DNA of 64,000 nt from JAEMQF01 sp963775015 (GCA_963775015.1 CAVZHI010000005.1:310001-374000), one strand, 5' to 3'. Positions 39,881 through 49,209 are shown, counted from the first letter of the stretch. Notes: a model not told the origin generated them from the letters alone. Numbers and translations: made by a program.

Positions 39881-39907
39881 CATCCGGGATCGTCGGCCCT
39901 GCGTATT
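39881..39907 (+). promoter_or_regulatory. Candidate ECF promoter of the O-methyltransferase gene
   Basis: CATCCG (39881-39886), a 15-base spacer ending in G, then CGTATT (39902-39907). This is the same motif, orientation and spacing as before the sigma gene and the DUF4331 genes. It lies 48 bases before the ATG. Confidence 0.6.
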
Positions 39908-39955
39908 TTCAGTTCATCCCACACATCGTGATAAGGAAACCTGGAGAACGCACCC

Positions 39956-40978
39956 ATGACTTCGAATGTCCCTGCTGCGCCGCCCGCGCAGATCGTCCTG
40001 AACATGGCACTGGGCTACTTGCTGTCGCGCAGCCTGCATGTCGCCACTGAACTCGGCATCGCCGACCATCTGGCCGGCAAGCCGCGCCCGCTCGCCGACC
40101 TGGCCAGGCGCACCGGCACCCATGGCCCCTCGCTGCGGCGGTTGCTGCGTGCGCTGGCTGCGCATGGCATCTTCAGCGAAGACAGCGAGGACAGTTTCGC
40201 CAACACCCCAGCCTCGGAACTTCTGCGCCAGGGGGTGATGCGCGACGGCGTGCTGCTGTGTGGCGAAGTCGCTGGCGACGGCTCGTGGTGGCAGGCCGCG
40301 GGCGCGTTGCGCGAGAGCGTGCTGAGCGGCCGCCCCGCCTTCGAAAGCGAACACGGCAGCACTTTCTTCAACTATGTGCAGCGGCGCCCCGACTGCCACC
40401 GGTGGTTCGACCGCGGCATGTCCAACTTCGCCTCGGCCGAAGACCCGGCCATCGCCGCGGCCTTGCCGGCGGCAAACCTTCGGCATCTGGTGGATGTGGG
40501 GGGTGGCCGCGGCGGCCTGCTGGCGCAGCTGCTGCAGCGCAGCCCTTCATTGCAAGGCACGTTGTTCGACCAGGCGCAGGTGGTGGTGGATGCAACGGCG
40601 TTGTCCGGGCCCGAGTTGGCTGGCCGCTGGACCGCACTCGCCGGTGACTTCTTCCTGTCTGTTCCCCATGGTGCCGATGCCTACGTTCTCAAGCGCATCC
40701 TGCATGACTGGAGCGACGAGGACTGCGTGCACATCCTGCGCCGCTGCGGCGAAGCGATGCACCGCGAGTCCCGGCTGTTCGTGGCCGAGGCGGTGCTGCC
40801 GCCGGGCAACGAGGCGCATCCCGGCAAGGTGATGGACATGCTCATGATGATCTTCGCCAGTGGCCGCGAACGCAGCGCTGCGGAGTTCGAAGCGCTGTTG
40901 CGCCAAGCCGGACTGCAGCTGGTGAGCATCCAGCCCACCGCCAGCACGCTGAGCCTCATCGAGGCACGGCCGGCTTAA
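39956..40978 (+). CDS. SAM-dependent O-methyltransferase
   Basis: The 340-residue protein has a winged-helix dimerisation domain (ATELGIADHLAGKPRPLADLA) followed by a class I methyltransferase: LVDVGGGRGGLLAQLL (SAM motif), the acidic GDFF, and the active-site region DAYVLKRILHDWSDEDCVHILRRC with the catalytic His. It resembles acetylserotonin-/hydroxyneurosporene-type O-methyltransferases; the substrate is unknown. It is flanked by 26-base direct repeats and has an ECF-type promoter shared with the genes beside it. Confidence 0.88.
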   Translation: MTSNVPAAPPAQIVLNMALGYLLSRSLHVATELGIADHLAGKPRPLADLARRTGTHGPSLRRLLRALAAHGIFSEDSEDSFANTPASELLRQGVMRDGVLLCGEVAGDGSWWQAAGALRESVLSGRPAFESEHGSTFFNYVQRRPDCHRWFDRGMSNFASAEDPAIAAALPAANLRHLVDVGGGRGGLLAQLLQRSPSLQGTLFDQAQVVVDATALSGPELAGRWTALAGDFFLSVPHGADAYVLKRILHDWSDEDCVHILRRCGEAMHRESRLFVAEAVLPPGNEAHPGKVMDMLMMIFASGRERSAAEFEALLRQAGLQLVSIQPTASTLSLIEARPA

Positions 40979-41023
40979 GAGGCGGACGCGGGGGCGGCTG
41001 CCGTTCAGCTCCCGCGATTCGGC

Positions 41024-41049
41024 GCCGCTGCGCTGAAGACTCGCTCGGG
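41024..41049 (+). repeat. Direct repeat, copy 2
   Basis: Matches 39792-39817 at 25 of 26 bases in the same orientation. This copy lies between the convergent ends of the O-methyltransferase and cupin genes. Confidence 0.7.
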
Positions 41050-41050
41050 C

Positions 41051-41800
41051 CTACGCGTAAGCCGCGGGGTCCAGGGACCCGTGCACGAAGAACAGCGCGC
41101 CCACGTCGGACTGCACCGCGCCATGGCGGCTGCCCTGTGGCGCGAGCTGATACTCTCCGCCGCGCAGCAGCGTGTCGCCGATGAAGGCCTCGCCGGCGAG
41201 CATCATGCACTCCTCTTCGAGGCCGTGGCTGTGCGAGTTGACGCTTGCGCCCGGGCGCATGCGCACCATCACCGAGCGGCGCTCGCCGCCGTTCCACAGC
41301 TCCTTGATGCGCACGCCGGGGCAGAAGTCTTGCCAGGTCGAATCGTCGGTCAGGGTCGAAAAGCGCACCGACGTCGTTGTCGGCTCGAGCGGCGTGCTCA
41401 GGCGCAGGTAGAAGCGTGCTCCGCCTGCGCTGGCGCGCAGCGCGTGCGTTGCGCCGTGCGGCGTGCACGCCGCGTCACCGCAGCTCAGCGCGTGCGCACC
41501 GACGAACAACTCGCCGGCGAGCAACACGACCTCCTGCTGCGTCGCCATAGGTGAAACGGGAAACGCCGCGCCGGCAGAAAGTTCGACGAGGGTGGACACC
41601 GCCAGCGGCGTGTTCGCCAGCGCCTTGCTGCGCACGCCGGCGCGAGGCTGCTGCCACGCACCGGCGTCGCGGCGAACCGTGTGGAACTGGCTTTCGTGCG
41701 CCGCGCTGCGTTGCACGCGATCCACCAGGCGGGCTCGAAGCTGGAGCGCGTCGGGTTCGTCGGGCATGGCGTGGGGAGTGGTGTTGAGCGTGTTGTTCAT
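41051..41800 (-). CDS. Double-cupin protein, probable ChrR-like anti-sigma factor
   Basis: The 249-residue protein contains two cupin domains: about 60-130 (EVVLLAGELFVGAHALSCGD) and about 165-235, whose metal-binding motif is visible as NSHSHGLEEECMMLAGEAFIGDTLL. The second matches ChrR-type cupins. The N-terminal zinc-binding anti-sigma domain of classical ChrR is not evident. Its ATG overlaps the sigma gene stop, so the pair is co-translated, the usual arrangement of an ECF sigma factor and its regulator. Its anti-sigma role is inference. Confidence 0.78.
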   Translation of the reverse strand: MNNTLNTTPHAMPDEPDALQLRARLVDRVQRSAAHESQFHTVRRDAGAWQQPRAGVRSKALANTPLAVSTLVELSAGAAFPVSPMATQQEVVLLAGELFVGAHALSCGDAACTPHGATHALRASAGGARFYLRLSTPLEPTTTSVRFSTLTDDSTWQDFCPGVRIKELWNGGERRSVMVRMRPGASVNSHSHGLEEECMMLAGEAFIGDTLLRGGEYQLAPQGSRHGAVQSDVGALFFVHGSLDPAAYA

Positions 41801-42508
41801 GATGCGTGCACCTCCGGCTTGACACCGTTCGAGGCGAGATGAATTTGCAGCGATCCGAGCGCGCGGCGGATGTGCGACTTGACGGTTCCCAGCGGCAACG
41901 CCATCGTCGTCGCGATCTCTTCGTGCGTCAGGCCGCGGTAGAACGCGAGCGACAACAACTGGCGCGGCAAGGGCTCGAGACGCAACAGCGCGGCGTTCAG
42001 GCAGTTTTCGGCTTGCGCTGCGGACAGCGCTGCGGCCGGGTCATGGCGCTCGTCTGCCGCGTCGCCCAGCAGGGTTTCAGGCTCGGCGTGCGGCACCGCG
42101 ATGTCGGCGCGGCGCAGGTGGTCCAGGGCCCGGCTGCGCGCCAGCGTGAACAGCCACGCGAGCACCGTGCCGCGCTGCGGATCGAAGCGAAGCGCCTGGC
42201 GCCACACCTGCCAATACACGTCTTCGGTGACCTCTTCGGCGCATTGCAGCGTTGCGCGTGATGGTTCGGACCATGCTGAAGATGCGGCTCGAAGTCGCGT
42301 CGTAGAGGTCGCCGAGCGCCTTCTCGTCGGATTTCGCGATCCTCGCCACCAGCGCGGCAAGGCGTTCGGGCTCCGCGGGATCGGCAGTCAGGACCAGGCG
42401 CAGCCGAGGCGGCGCGGGTTCTGCAGCAGGCTCGGCCTGCGTCTGCGCGAACAACTCGTCGATTCCGAAGGTCAGCGCATCGACGATGGCGGGCTCAGCG
42501 TCACTCAT
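41797..42508 (-). CDS. ECF-type RNA polymerase sigma factor (SigK-like), one frameshift
   Basis: Region 2 reads LYDATSSRIFSMVRTITR, then in the next frame AEEVTEDVYWQVWRQALRFDPQRGTVLAWLFTLARSRALDHLRR. Region 4 reads LEPLPRQLLSLAFYRGLTHEEIATTMALPLGTVKSHIRRAL. One extra base at about 42244-42245 separates the frames; corrected length is about 236. ATG 42508 is preferred because GGAG lies at the right distance. Two motif copies in front of it match those before the neighbouring genes, which suggests autoregulation. Confidence 0.88.
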
Positions 42509-42540
42509 GGGTCGGATCTCCATTGCGCCTGTTTCGTGGG

Positions 42541-42567
42541 GCTACGCAGCTGCGAGACGATTGGATG
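42541..42567 (-). promoter_or_regulatory. Candidate ECF promoter of the sigma gene, proximal
   Basis: On the minus strand CATCCA (42567-42562), a 15-base spacer ending in G, then CGTAGC (42546-42541). The -10 half lies 33 bases before the sigma ATG. Confidence 0.6.
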
Positions 42568-42665
42568 CAGGATTCTAGAAGATTATTTTCACCGTGCAAA
42601 CCCGGGGTAGGCCGGCCGCGCGCATGCGCCGGGCGCATCCAGGCCGAAACATGCCTTGCTGAACC

Positions 42666-42692
42666 GCTACGCAAAGCGCCCCGGATTGGATG
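42666..42692 (-). promoter_or_regulatory. Candidate ECF promoter of the sigma gene, distal
   Basis: A second minus-strand copy: CATCCA (42692-42687), a 15-base spacer ending in G, CGTAGC (42671-42666). The -35 surroundings (GCATCCAATC) and -10 half (CGTAGC) are identical to the proximal copy. Confidence 0.6.
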
Positions 42693-42728
42693 CAAACCCC
42701 TGCCCGGTGAAGCGGATTCGGTGCGCGA

Positions 42729-42755
42729 CATCCGCCGCGCCGGGTCGCGCGTAAA
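42729..42755 (+). promoter_or_regulatory. Candidate ECF promoter of the first DUF4331 gene
   Basis: CATCCG (42729-42734), a 15-base spacer ending in G, CGTAAA (42750-42755). It is 73 bases before the ATG. Together with the two minus-strand copies it occupies most of the 320-base divergent gap 42509-42828, where I see no gene. Confidence 0.62.
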
Positions 42756-42828
42756 GCCCGCCAGCACCTCTGCATTCCGCGCGGTGCCGACCCCACCACC
42801 CTTCTGGCTGCTTCCCAAGGAGACCGAC

Positions 42829-44386
42829 ATGAAGAAAGCCCCGTTCCTGAAATCGCTCGTGGCGTCGCTGCTCGCCGCGTGCGCCCTCGGCGCGCAAGCG
42901 TCGAGCCACCGCGAGGCGCTCGCCGTGCTGAACGAGCCCTGCGCCGACAACACCGACACCTACGCCTGGGTGAGCCGACCACGCACGACAAGCTCTACCT
43001 GATCATGAACTTCAACCCGCTGCACGAGCCGGGGCAGGGCAACCAGGGCCTGCGCGCGTGCAACGGCTATCGCTACGAATTCCACATCGGCAAGGGCGAG
43101 AGCCTGAAGTCGCGCGTCATCTACCGCGTCGAGTTCAAGAACTCGCTGGCTCCTGAAGCGGCGCCGAGCCCGTCGGACCCGCTGGGCGGCGGCAATGAAC
43201 TGCTCTGGCAATTGACCGGCGGTACCGAGACGATGAAGGTGACGCGCATTGTGCGTGGCGAGTCGGCGCTGGACGATGACGACGACGAGCGCCAGGTGAC
43301 GGTGCTTGGCACGAATCTGCCCGTGCTGCCGAACAACCATGGCCCGCAGACGGATCGCCTTGTCTATGGTCTGGGAACCATTCAATGGCTACGCCTCTGG
43401 CGACCCGACGAGTCGCGAAGTCGGTCTTTACGACCAGGCCTTTGTCAACACCTACATCAAGCCGCTGTCCAACGGCGGGCGCATCATCGCCGGCCAGTTC
43501 GACGACCCGTACCAGCTCGACGAAAAAGGGATCTTCGATCTCGTCAATCTCGGCGCCAGCGACCTTGGCGGGATTGCCGGCGCACGCAGGGCGGACCGTG
43601 CGCCCATCGAAGACGTGTTCACGGGTTTCAACATCTTCTCGATCGCGCTCGAAGTGCCGATCACCGACGTCTTTCCGAACGGGATTCCGCACAACGGCAT
43701 GTTGCAACCGAACTCGACCGACAGCCTGCTGCGCGTGCATGCGAGGATCAAGCGCCAACAAACCCAGACCGTCGATGCGAGCAACATCATCACCGGCGTT
43801 CGCGGGTCCGGGGCGTGGGTGCAAGTCGGCCGCAACGCCTTGCCTCTGTTCAACGCGGGCTTGGTCGGTACGCAACGCCAGACGCAGTACCTGCGCAGCA
43901 GCCCGATGCGTGATGTGACGAACTTCGGCGCCGACATCCTGTACCCGGTTCTGGTTCGTGATCTTCAGGCTTTGGGCGTCTACGACGCGCTTGGCGTGCC
44001 CATGGCCACAGTCAAAACGTGCTTGAAAGGGCCGCGCCTGGACATCATCAAGGCCATCAACCTGAACCGGCCGATCCCGGTGATGGACGGGTTCACCGGC
44101 GACGTGATCACGCTGGACGCCGCGCTCGACTCGAGCTTCCCGAACGGGCGGCAGCTCGGCGGGGGCACGACGCCCAACATGCACAAAGTGAACGTGAACT
44201 CTGTGTTGATCAGCCTGATCGCTGCGGGCAACCCGGCCGCTGGTCTGGCCAATGGCGTGGAAGTGAACGACAAGAACTTCAACCCCGAATTCCCCTTCCT
44301 TGCGCCTGCGCACCAGGGGTCTGTTGCAGGGGCACGGCGGAATCAACTTGCCGACGGTACCGAATATTCCGGTGCTCACGCCTTGA
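42829..44386 (+). CDS. DUF4331 secreted protein (copy 1), three frameshifts
   Basis: The protein has a signal peptide (LKSLVASLLAACALGAQA) and the DUF4331 opening SSHREALAVLNEPCADNTDTYAWV. It continues VFTGFNIFSIALEVP and ends INLPTVPNIPVLTP. The frame changes at 42975-42976 (one C missing), 43380 (extra A) and 44316-44319 (one G too many). The last of these determines the true stop at 44386. Corrected length is about 518. The conserved SSHREA start after the signal cleavage and ECF promoter link it with copy 2. The function of DUF4331 is unknown. Confidence 0.82.
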
Positions 44387-44431
44387 CGCGGCAAGGAAGA
44401 GCTTGAACCGTCGGGCTCGCGCCCCGGTCCT

Positions 44432-44466
44432 GCGCGCGGCGACATCAGATCGGTGTCGCCGCGCGC
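44432..44466 (+). terminator. Strong hairpin after the first DUF4331 gene
   Basis: GCGCGCGGCGACA (44432-44444) pairs perfectly with TGTCGCCGCGCGC (44454-44466) around a nine-base loop. The following sequence has only a short T stretch, so it may terminate weakly or stabilise RNA. The rest of the 307-base gap 44387-44693 holds the ECF promoter at 44571 and otherwise nothing I recognise. Confidence 0.55.
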
Positions 44467-44570
44467 ACTTTCGATTGCACAAATTCGCAGGCCCCACTGA
44501 CCGGGGCTCGGACGCTCTGCCGCGCTCGGACCGCGAGCGCGGTGATCTCGCTGCTTTTCGAATGCACGTG

Positions 44571-44597
44571 CATCCGCAAGCAAACGACTTGCGTAAA
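44571..44597 (+). promoter_or_regulatory. Candidate ECF promoter of the second DUF4331 gene
   Basis: CATCCG (44571-44576), a 15-base spacer ending in G, CGTAAA (44592-44597). Both halves are identical to the copy before the first DUF4331 gene. It lies 96 bases before the ATG. Confidence 0.62.
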
Positions 44598-44693
44598 GAG
44601 CCACCAAGCACTGATCGAATCATCGGGCGGTGCGAATGACAGGTCCGCAACAGCAACGCGGACCTCAATTCCAAACCTTGAAGGAACCCCACC

Positions 44694-46289
44694 ATGTCAA
44701 CCCGCATCAAGATCCCCGGGCGCCTGCTGCCCCTCACCGCCGCGTTGTGCGCGGCCTTCGCCGGCGCGGCGTACCAGACTGCGCACGCGTCGAGCCACCG
44801 CGAAGCGCCGTTCATCAGCACGGCGCCCAAGGTCGACGGCACCGACTTCTACATGTTCAACAGCTACGAGCCGGGTCGCGGCGACTACGTGACGCTGCTC
44901 GCCAACTACCAGCCGCTGCAGTCGCCGTACGGCGGGCCGAACTACTTCAAGATGGACCCGAACGGTCTGTATGAAATCCACATCGACAACAACGGTGACG
45001 CGAAAGAAGACATCACGTTCCAGTTCCGCTTCAAGAACAAGCTGAACAGCATCACCTTGCCGATCGGCGGCGTCGACGTCGCGATTCCCCTGACCCAGGC
45101 CGGCACCGCGACCGCGCCGAACTCGCCCAACCTGAATGTGAATGAGACCTTCACCGTCGACGTGCGGCGCGGCGATCGGCGCACCGGGACACGCCAGGCG
45201 CTGACGAACGCTGCGGGCGGCTCGGCAACGTTCGACAAACCGGTCGACAACATCGGCTCCAAGACAGTTCCCCTATACGCGGCCTACGCAGCGCAGCACA
45301 TCTACAACGTCAACATTCCGGGCTGCGCGATGCCGGGCAAGCTCTTCGTCGGCCAGCGCAAGGATCCGTTCGCGATCGGCCTGGGCGTGGTGTTCGACCT
45401 GATCAACGCACCGCTCTCGGTGATCACCGATCCAACGTTGATCAATGCCGGCGTGAACGTGATCGACGACAGCAACGTGACGACGCTCGCAATGGAAGTG
45501 CACAAGACCTGCCTGACGGCCGGCACCGATCCGGTGATCGGTGCGTGGACGACGGCCAGCCTGCGCCAGGGCACTCTGCTCGACCCGACGCCTGCGCCGG
45601 GGCACCAGACTACGTCGCTGCGCACCGGTGGTGCGTGGACGCAGGTGTCGCGCTTGGGAATGCCGCTCGTGAATGAAGTCGTGATCGGCTTGCCCGTGAA
45701 GGACCGCTTCAACAGCTCGAAGCCGAAAGACGACGCGCAGTTCGGCGTCTACGTGACGAACCCGACGTTCCCGCGCCTGCTCGAGATCGCGTTTGGGAAG
45801 ACCGCCGGAGATTTCGCGCCGAGCAACTTGCCGCGCACGGATCTGGTCGCGACGTTCCTCACCGGCATCAAGGGCGTGAACCAGCCCGCGACCGTCACGC
45901 CTGCGGAAATGCTGCGCCTGAACACGAGCATCCCCGCGACACCGGAAGGGCAGCAGAACCGCCTTGGAATCGTCGGCAACATTCTCGCCGGCGGGACCGA
46001 CAACGCCGGCTATCCGAACGGCCGCCGGCCGAAAGACGACATCGTCGACATCACGCTCGTCGCAGCGATGGGCGGCTTGTGCGTCGCGAACGGCAACAAC
46101 GACGCGTTCCAGCTCGGCGCGGCGTGCAAGCCTTCGGCGGTGCCGCTGGCTGCCAACAGCACGGTGTTCAAGCTGCACGACGGCGTCGACCAGGCGGTGA
46201 TCCCGCTGCTGCCGACGTTCCCCTACCTCTTCACGCCGACGCCCGGCGCGGGCCCCGGTTCGACCGGCGTCCCGGCGCTGGCCAACTGA
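44694..46289 (+). CDS. DUF4331 secreted protein (copy 2)
   Basis: The intact 531-residue protein has a signal peptide (LLPLTAALCAAFAGAAYQTAHA) followed by SSHREAPFISTAPKVDGTDFYMFNSY, the DUF4331 N-terminus. Later it has VFVGQ-type LFVGQRKDPFAIGLGVVFDLIN and MEVHKTCLT, FGVYVTNPTFPRLLEIAF, and the ending FPYLFTPTPGAGPG. It is secreted or periplasmic; the family role is unknown. Its sequence differs clearly from copy 1, so the pair is an old duplication. A small lipoprotein gene follows after 11 bases. Confidence 0.9.
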   Translation: MSTRIKIPGRLLPLTAALCAAFAGAAYQTAHASSHREAPFISTAPKVDGTDFYMFNSYEPGRGDYVTLLANYQPLQSPYGGPNYFKMDPNGLYEIHIDNNGDAKEDITFQFRFKNKLNSITLPIGGVDVAIPLTQAGTATAPNSPNLNVNETFTVDVRRGDRRTGTRQALTNAAGGSATFDKPVDNIGSKTVPLYAAYAAQHIYNVNIPGCAMPGKLFVGQRKDPFAIGLGVVFDLINAPLSVITDPTLINAGVNVIDDSNVTTLAMEVHKTCLTAGTDPVIGAWTTASLRQGTLLDPTPAPGHQTTSLRTGGAWTQVSRLGMPLVNEVVIGLPVKDRFNSSKPKDDAQFGVYVTNPTFPRLLEIAFGKTAGDFAPSNLPRTDLVATFLTGIKGVNQPATVTPAEMLRLNTSIPATPEGQQNRLGIVGNILAGGTDNAGYPNGRRPKDDIVDITLVAAMGGLCVANGNNDAFQLGAACKPSAVPLAANSTVFKLHDGVDQAVIPLLPTFPYLFTPTPGAGPGSTGVPALAN

Positions 46290-46300
46290 GGAGCGCCACC

Positions 46301-46552
46301 ATGCAAACACTGAATCGACTCCTGCTCGCAGGCGTGGTGATCGTGCTGTCGGCGTGCGGCGGTGGCGGTGGCGGCGGCAGCGCCACACCGCCGAGCTTAG
46401 AGGTCACGCCCGAGGCAAGCGCATCGGCCGCCGGTCTCGTCGGCTACGTGACGACGTTGAGCGTGACCGACGCCGAGGATCGCGAACCGGTCGGAATCGC
46501 CTCGTTCAACCCGCAGCAGCCGGACGACTCCGAGCCGCTGGCGTTGAACTGA
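46301..46552 (+). CDS. Small lipoprotein with poly-Gly stretch
   Basis: The 83-residue product has a lipobox LSAC (about residues 16-19) after the hydrophobic LLLAGVVIVL, followed by seven glycines. The remainder (VGYVTTLSVTDAEDREPVGI...) has no recognised domain. The start ATG follows the DUF4331 stop by 11 bases with GAGGAG upstream. Such short lipoproteins are often next to DUF4331 genes, but a function is not known. Confidence 0.7.
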   Translation: MQTLNRLLLAGVVIVLSACGGGGGGGSATPPSLEVTPEASASAAGLVGYVTTLSVTDAEDREPVGIASFNPQQPDDSEPLALN

Positions 46553-46560
46553 TAACCGGC

Positions 46561-46591
46561 GCGGACCCGACGCATGGCGCGTCGGGTCCGC
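46561..46591 (+). terminator. Hairpin after the lipoprotein gene
   Basis: GCGGACCCGACGC (46561-46573) pairs perfectly with GCGTCGGGTCCGC (46579-46591) around a five-base loop, followed by a pyrimidine-rich tract (TTCTTCCTC). It lies between the lipoprotein and TPR genes and may separate or attenuate them. Confidence 0.6.
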
Positions 46592-46618
46592 TTCTTCCTC
46601 GACGATCAAAAACCTGCC

Positions 46619-47849
46619 ATGCGAATCAACTCATCCGGGTTCCGCGCCGCGCACGCCGCTGCGCTTGGCGCTTGCGCCGCAGTCGCCGCGTTCTCCGGTG
46701 CCGCCCTGTTGATGGCACTCGCCCTGGGCATGGCGCTCGTGGCAAGCAGCGCACGCGCCGGCGTGATCACGCCGACGAACGACAACCAAGTCATCGAAGT
46801 CCTGCCCGGCGCGCGAGGCGCGCGCCAGGACGATCGACGCGCACGCCAGGCCTGGAGTGCGCAACCGAACAACCCGGAGCTCGCGGTGGCGTTGGCGAAG
46901 CGCTACCTGGACCGTTCGCGCGAACTCGGCGACCCGCGCTTCGCCGGCCAGGCGCTGGCGGTTCTGCAAGCCTGGCCCGACGCCGCGAACGCGCCCGACA
47001 ACGTGCTGCTCATGCTCGCGACGTTGCAGCAGTACCTGCACGATTTCGACGCCTCGGCGCAGAACCTCGAGCGCCTCGTGCAGCGCGACCCGGGCGCCGT
47101 GCAGGCCTGGCTCATCCTCGCCACGGTGCGGCGCGTGCAGGGCCAGTTGGACGCGTCGCAGCAAGCGTGCGCCGGTCTGCAAGCCGCGCGCGCACCGCTG
47201 CACGCGCGCGCCTGCGCGGCTGAGAACGCCGGGCTGCGCGGCGAATTCGACGCCGCGCGCAGCAGCTTCAACCAGTTGCTCGCCGCCCCCGGTCTCGCCG
47301 CCCCGGTTCGCGCCTGGCTGCTGACGTCGCTCGCCGAACTCGAAATGCGCGCCGGGCGCGACGCGGCAGCCGAAGCGGCGTTTCGCCATGCGCTGGGTAT
47401 AGACGCTGACCTTTACACCCGGCTCGCCTTCGTCGACCACCTCCTGAACCAGCGCCGCGACGCCGAAGCCCTGAGCTGGCTCAAGGACCAGCCGCGCAGC
47501 GACGCGGTTCTGCTGCGCCTGGCGATTGCCGGCGTGCGAAGCAACACCGAGCGGGGCCGCGCCGACGCGAACGAAATGCGCCAGCGTTTCGCCCAATCCA
47601 ACTTGCGGCCGCAGGCACGCGGCACGCATGCGCGCGAGCAGGCGATGTTTGCGCTCTGGGTCGACGCGCAGCCGCAGCGCGCGCTCGAACTCGCTCGCGC
47701 CAACGTGCGCCAGCAGCGCGAGCCGACCGACATGCTGGTGTTCGCGCAGGCCGCGCGCGCCGCGGGCAGCCGCTCGGCGTTGCTCGAAATTTCGTCCCTC
47801 TGCAAGGAGCTCGGGCTTCATGACTCAACGCATCGATCAATTGCTCTAG
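46619..47849 (+). CDS. TPR-repeat secreted protein, one frameshift at its end
   Basis: The protein has an N-terminal hydrophobic signal (LLMALALGMALVASSARA) and then tetratricopeptide-like helices through about 390 (LAVALAKRYLDRSRELGD, FDASAQNLERLVQRDPGAVQAWLILATVRRVQGQLD, RDAAAEAAFRHALGIDADL). The apparent 890-residue frame that runs on into the next gene is an artefact. One extra T at 47825 masks the true end, HDQRIDQLL at TAG 47847-47849. Corrected length is about 409. Likely a periplasmic scaffold for the DUF4331/HupE proteins. Confidence 0.8.
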
Positions 47850-49175
47850 TGCCTCGCGCTTCGGCGCAGCGCGCGCGTCTGCTGCGCGCCGGCTGCGTCG
47901 CTCTGGGACTCGCCTTCGCGCTGCCGGTCGCGGCGCACAAGGCGAGCGACGCGTACTTGTCGCTCGACGCCCGAGCGCCGGCAGCGACGCTGCGCGTCGA
48001 CGTGGCGCTGCGCGATCTCGACGCCGCACTCGACATCGACGCCGACGGCGACGCGAAACTCACCTGGTCCGAGGTGCGCGCGGCGTTGCCCGCGATCGAA
48101 AGCTACGCGCTGCAGCGCATCGACGTGGCCGGCTGCGCCGCGACACCCCAGACGCGCAGCCTCGAGCAACGCGCCGACGGCGCGTACGCCGCGCTGACGT
48201 TTGCCCTGGACTGCCAGCTGACGGGCGTGCCGCCGGTGCGCTACCGCGTTCTGCGCGAAATCGACCCGACGCATCGCGGCCTGCTGCGGGTTCAGCTGCC
48301 GGGTCAGGCACCGATTCTTCGCGTGCTCGATCCGACGCGGGACCTGCCCGAAATGGCAGTCGGCGGCGCTGCCGCCACGCCTCGCTCGGCCGCAGCAACT
48401 GCGGCAAGCAACGAGAGAGCCGCAACAGCGACCTCCACTGAATCGCAGAATTCCGAGCCGAGCCCTTCCAGCGCAACGCCAATGGTTCCCGTGGCGGGCG
48501 TCGTCGACGTCGCTGCTGCGCCGGCCGCGGCCGGCGCGACGCCGAGCACCAATTCGCCTGCACCGGCGGGCGCGGGTTTTGTCGGCGAAGGCGTGCGCCA
48601 CATCGTCACCGGCTGGGACCATGTGCTGTTCCTGCTCTGCCTGTTGTTGCCCGCGGTGATGGTGCGCACGCGCGAGGGTTGGCGGCCGGTCGAGCGCCTG
48701 GGCGACGCCGTGTGGCCGGTGGCCGGAATCGTCGACCGCGTTCACACTCGCGCATTCGATCACGCTGACGCTCGCCGCACTGAAGGTCGTCTCGCTGCCG
48801 CCGGGCTTCATCGAACCCGCGATCGCCGCGACGATCGTGCTCGCGGCGATCGACAACGTGCGTCCGATCTTCTTCGGCCATCGGGGCTGGGTGACGTTTG
48901 CCTTCGGCCTGATCCACGGTTTCGGCTTTGCCGGCGTGCTCGCCGAACTCGAACTGCCGGCGCTGCAATTCGCCTGGGCGCTGTTCCAGTTCAACGTCGG
49001 GTTGGAGCTCGGCCAACTCGCGATCGTCGTGCTCGCCACCGGGCTGCTCTTCGCACTTCGCGGCCGGTCCGGCTACCCGGAGTGGGCGATCCGCGGCGGC
49101 TCGTTCGCTGCGATCGCGGTCGGCATGCTGTGGCTCATCGAACGCATCGGCGACGTCTCGTTGCTCCCGCTGTAG
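47849..49175 (+). CDS. HupE/UreJ-family membrane protein with an EF-hand, one frameshift
   Basis: The start is GTG 47849, overlapping the TPR stop as TAGTG. A signal segment (GCVALGLAFALPVAAH) is followed by a periplasmic domain with a canonical EF-hand loop, DIDADGDAKLTWSE (about 66-80), then a Pro/Ala/Thr linker. The C-terminal HupE/UreJ membrane domain has VRHIVTGWDHVLFLLCLLLP, FTLAHSITLTLAAL and FGLIHGFGFAGVL; the conserved histidines may bind metal. One extra G at 48734 splits that domain. Corrected length is about 441. Confidence 0.85.
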
Positions 49176-49209
49176 GAGCCTGCGCAGCGCGGATTACAAT
49201 CGCGCCACC

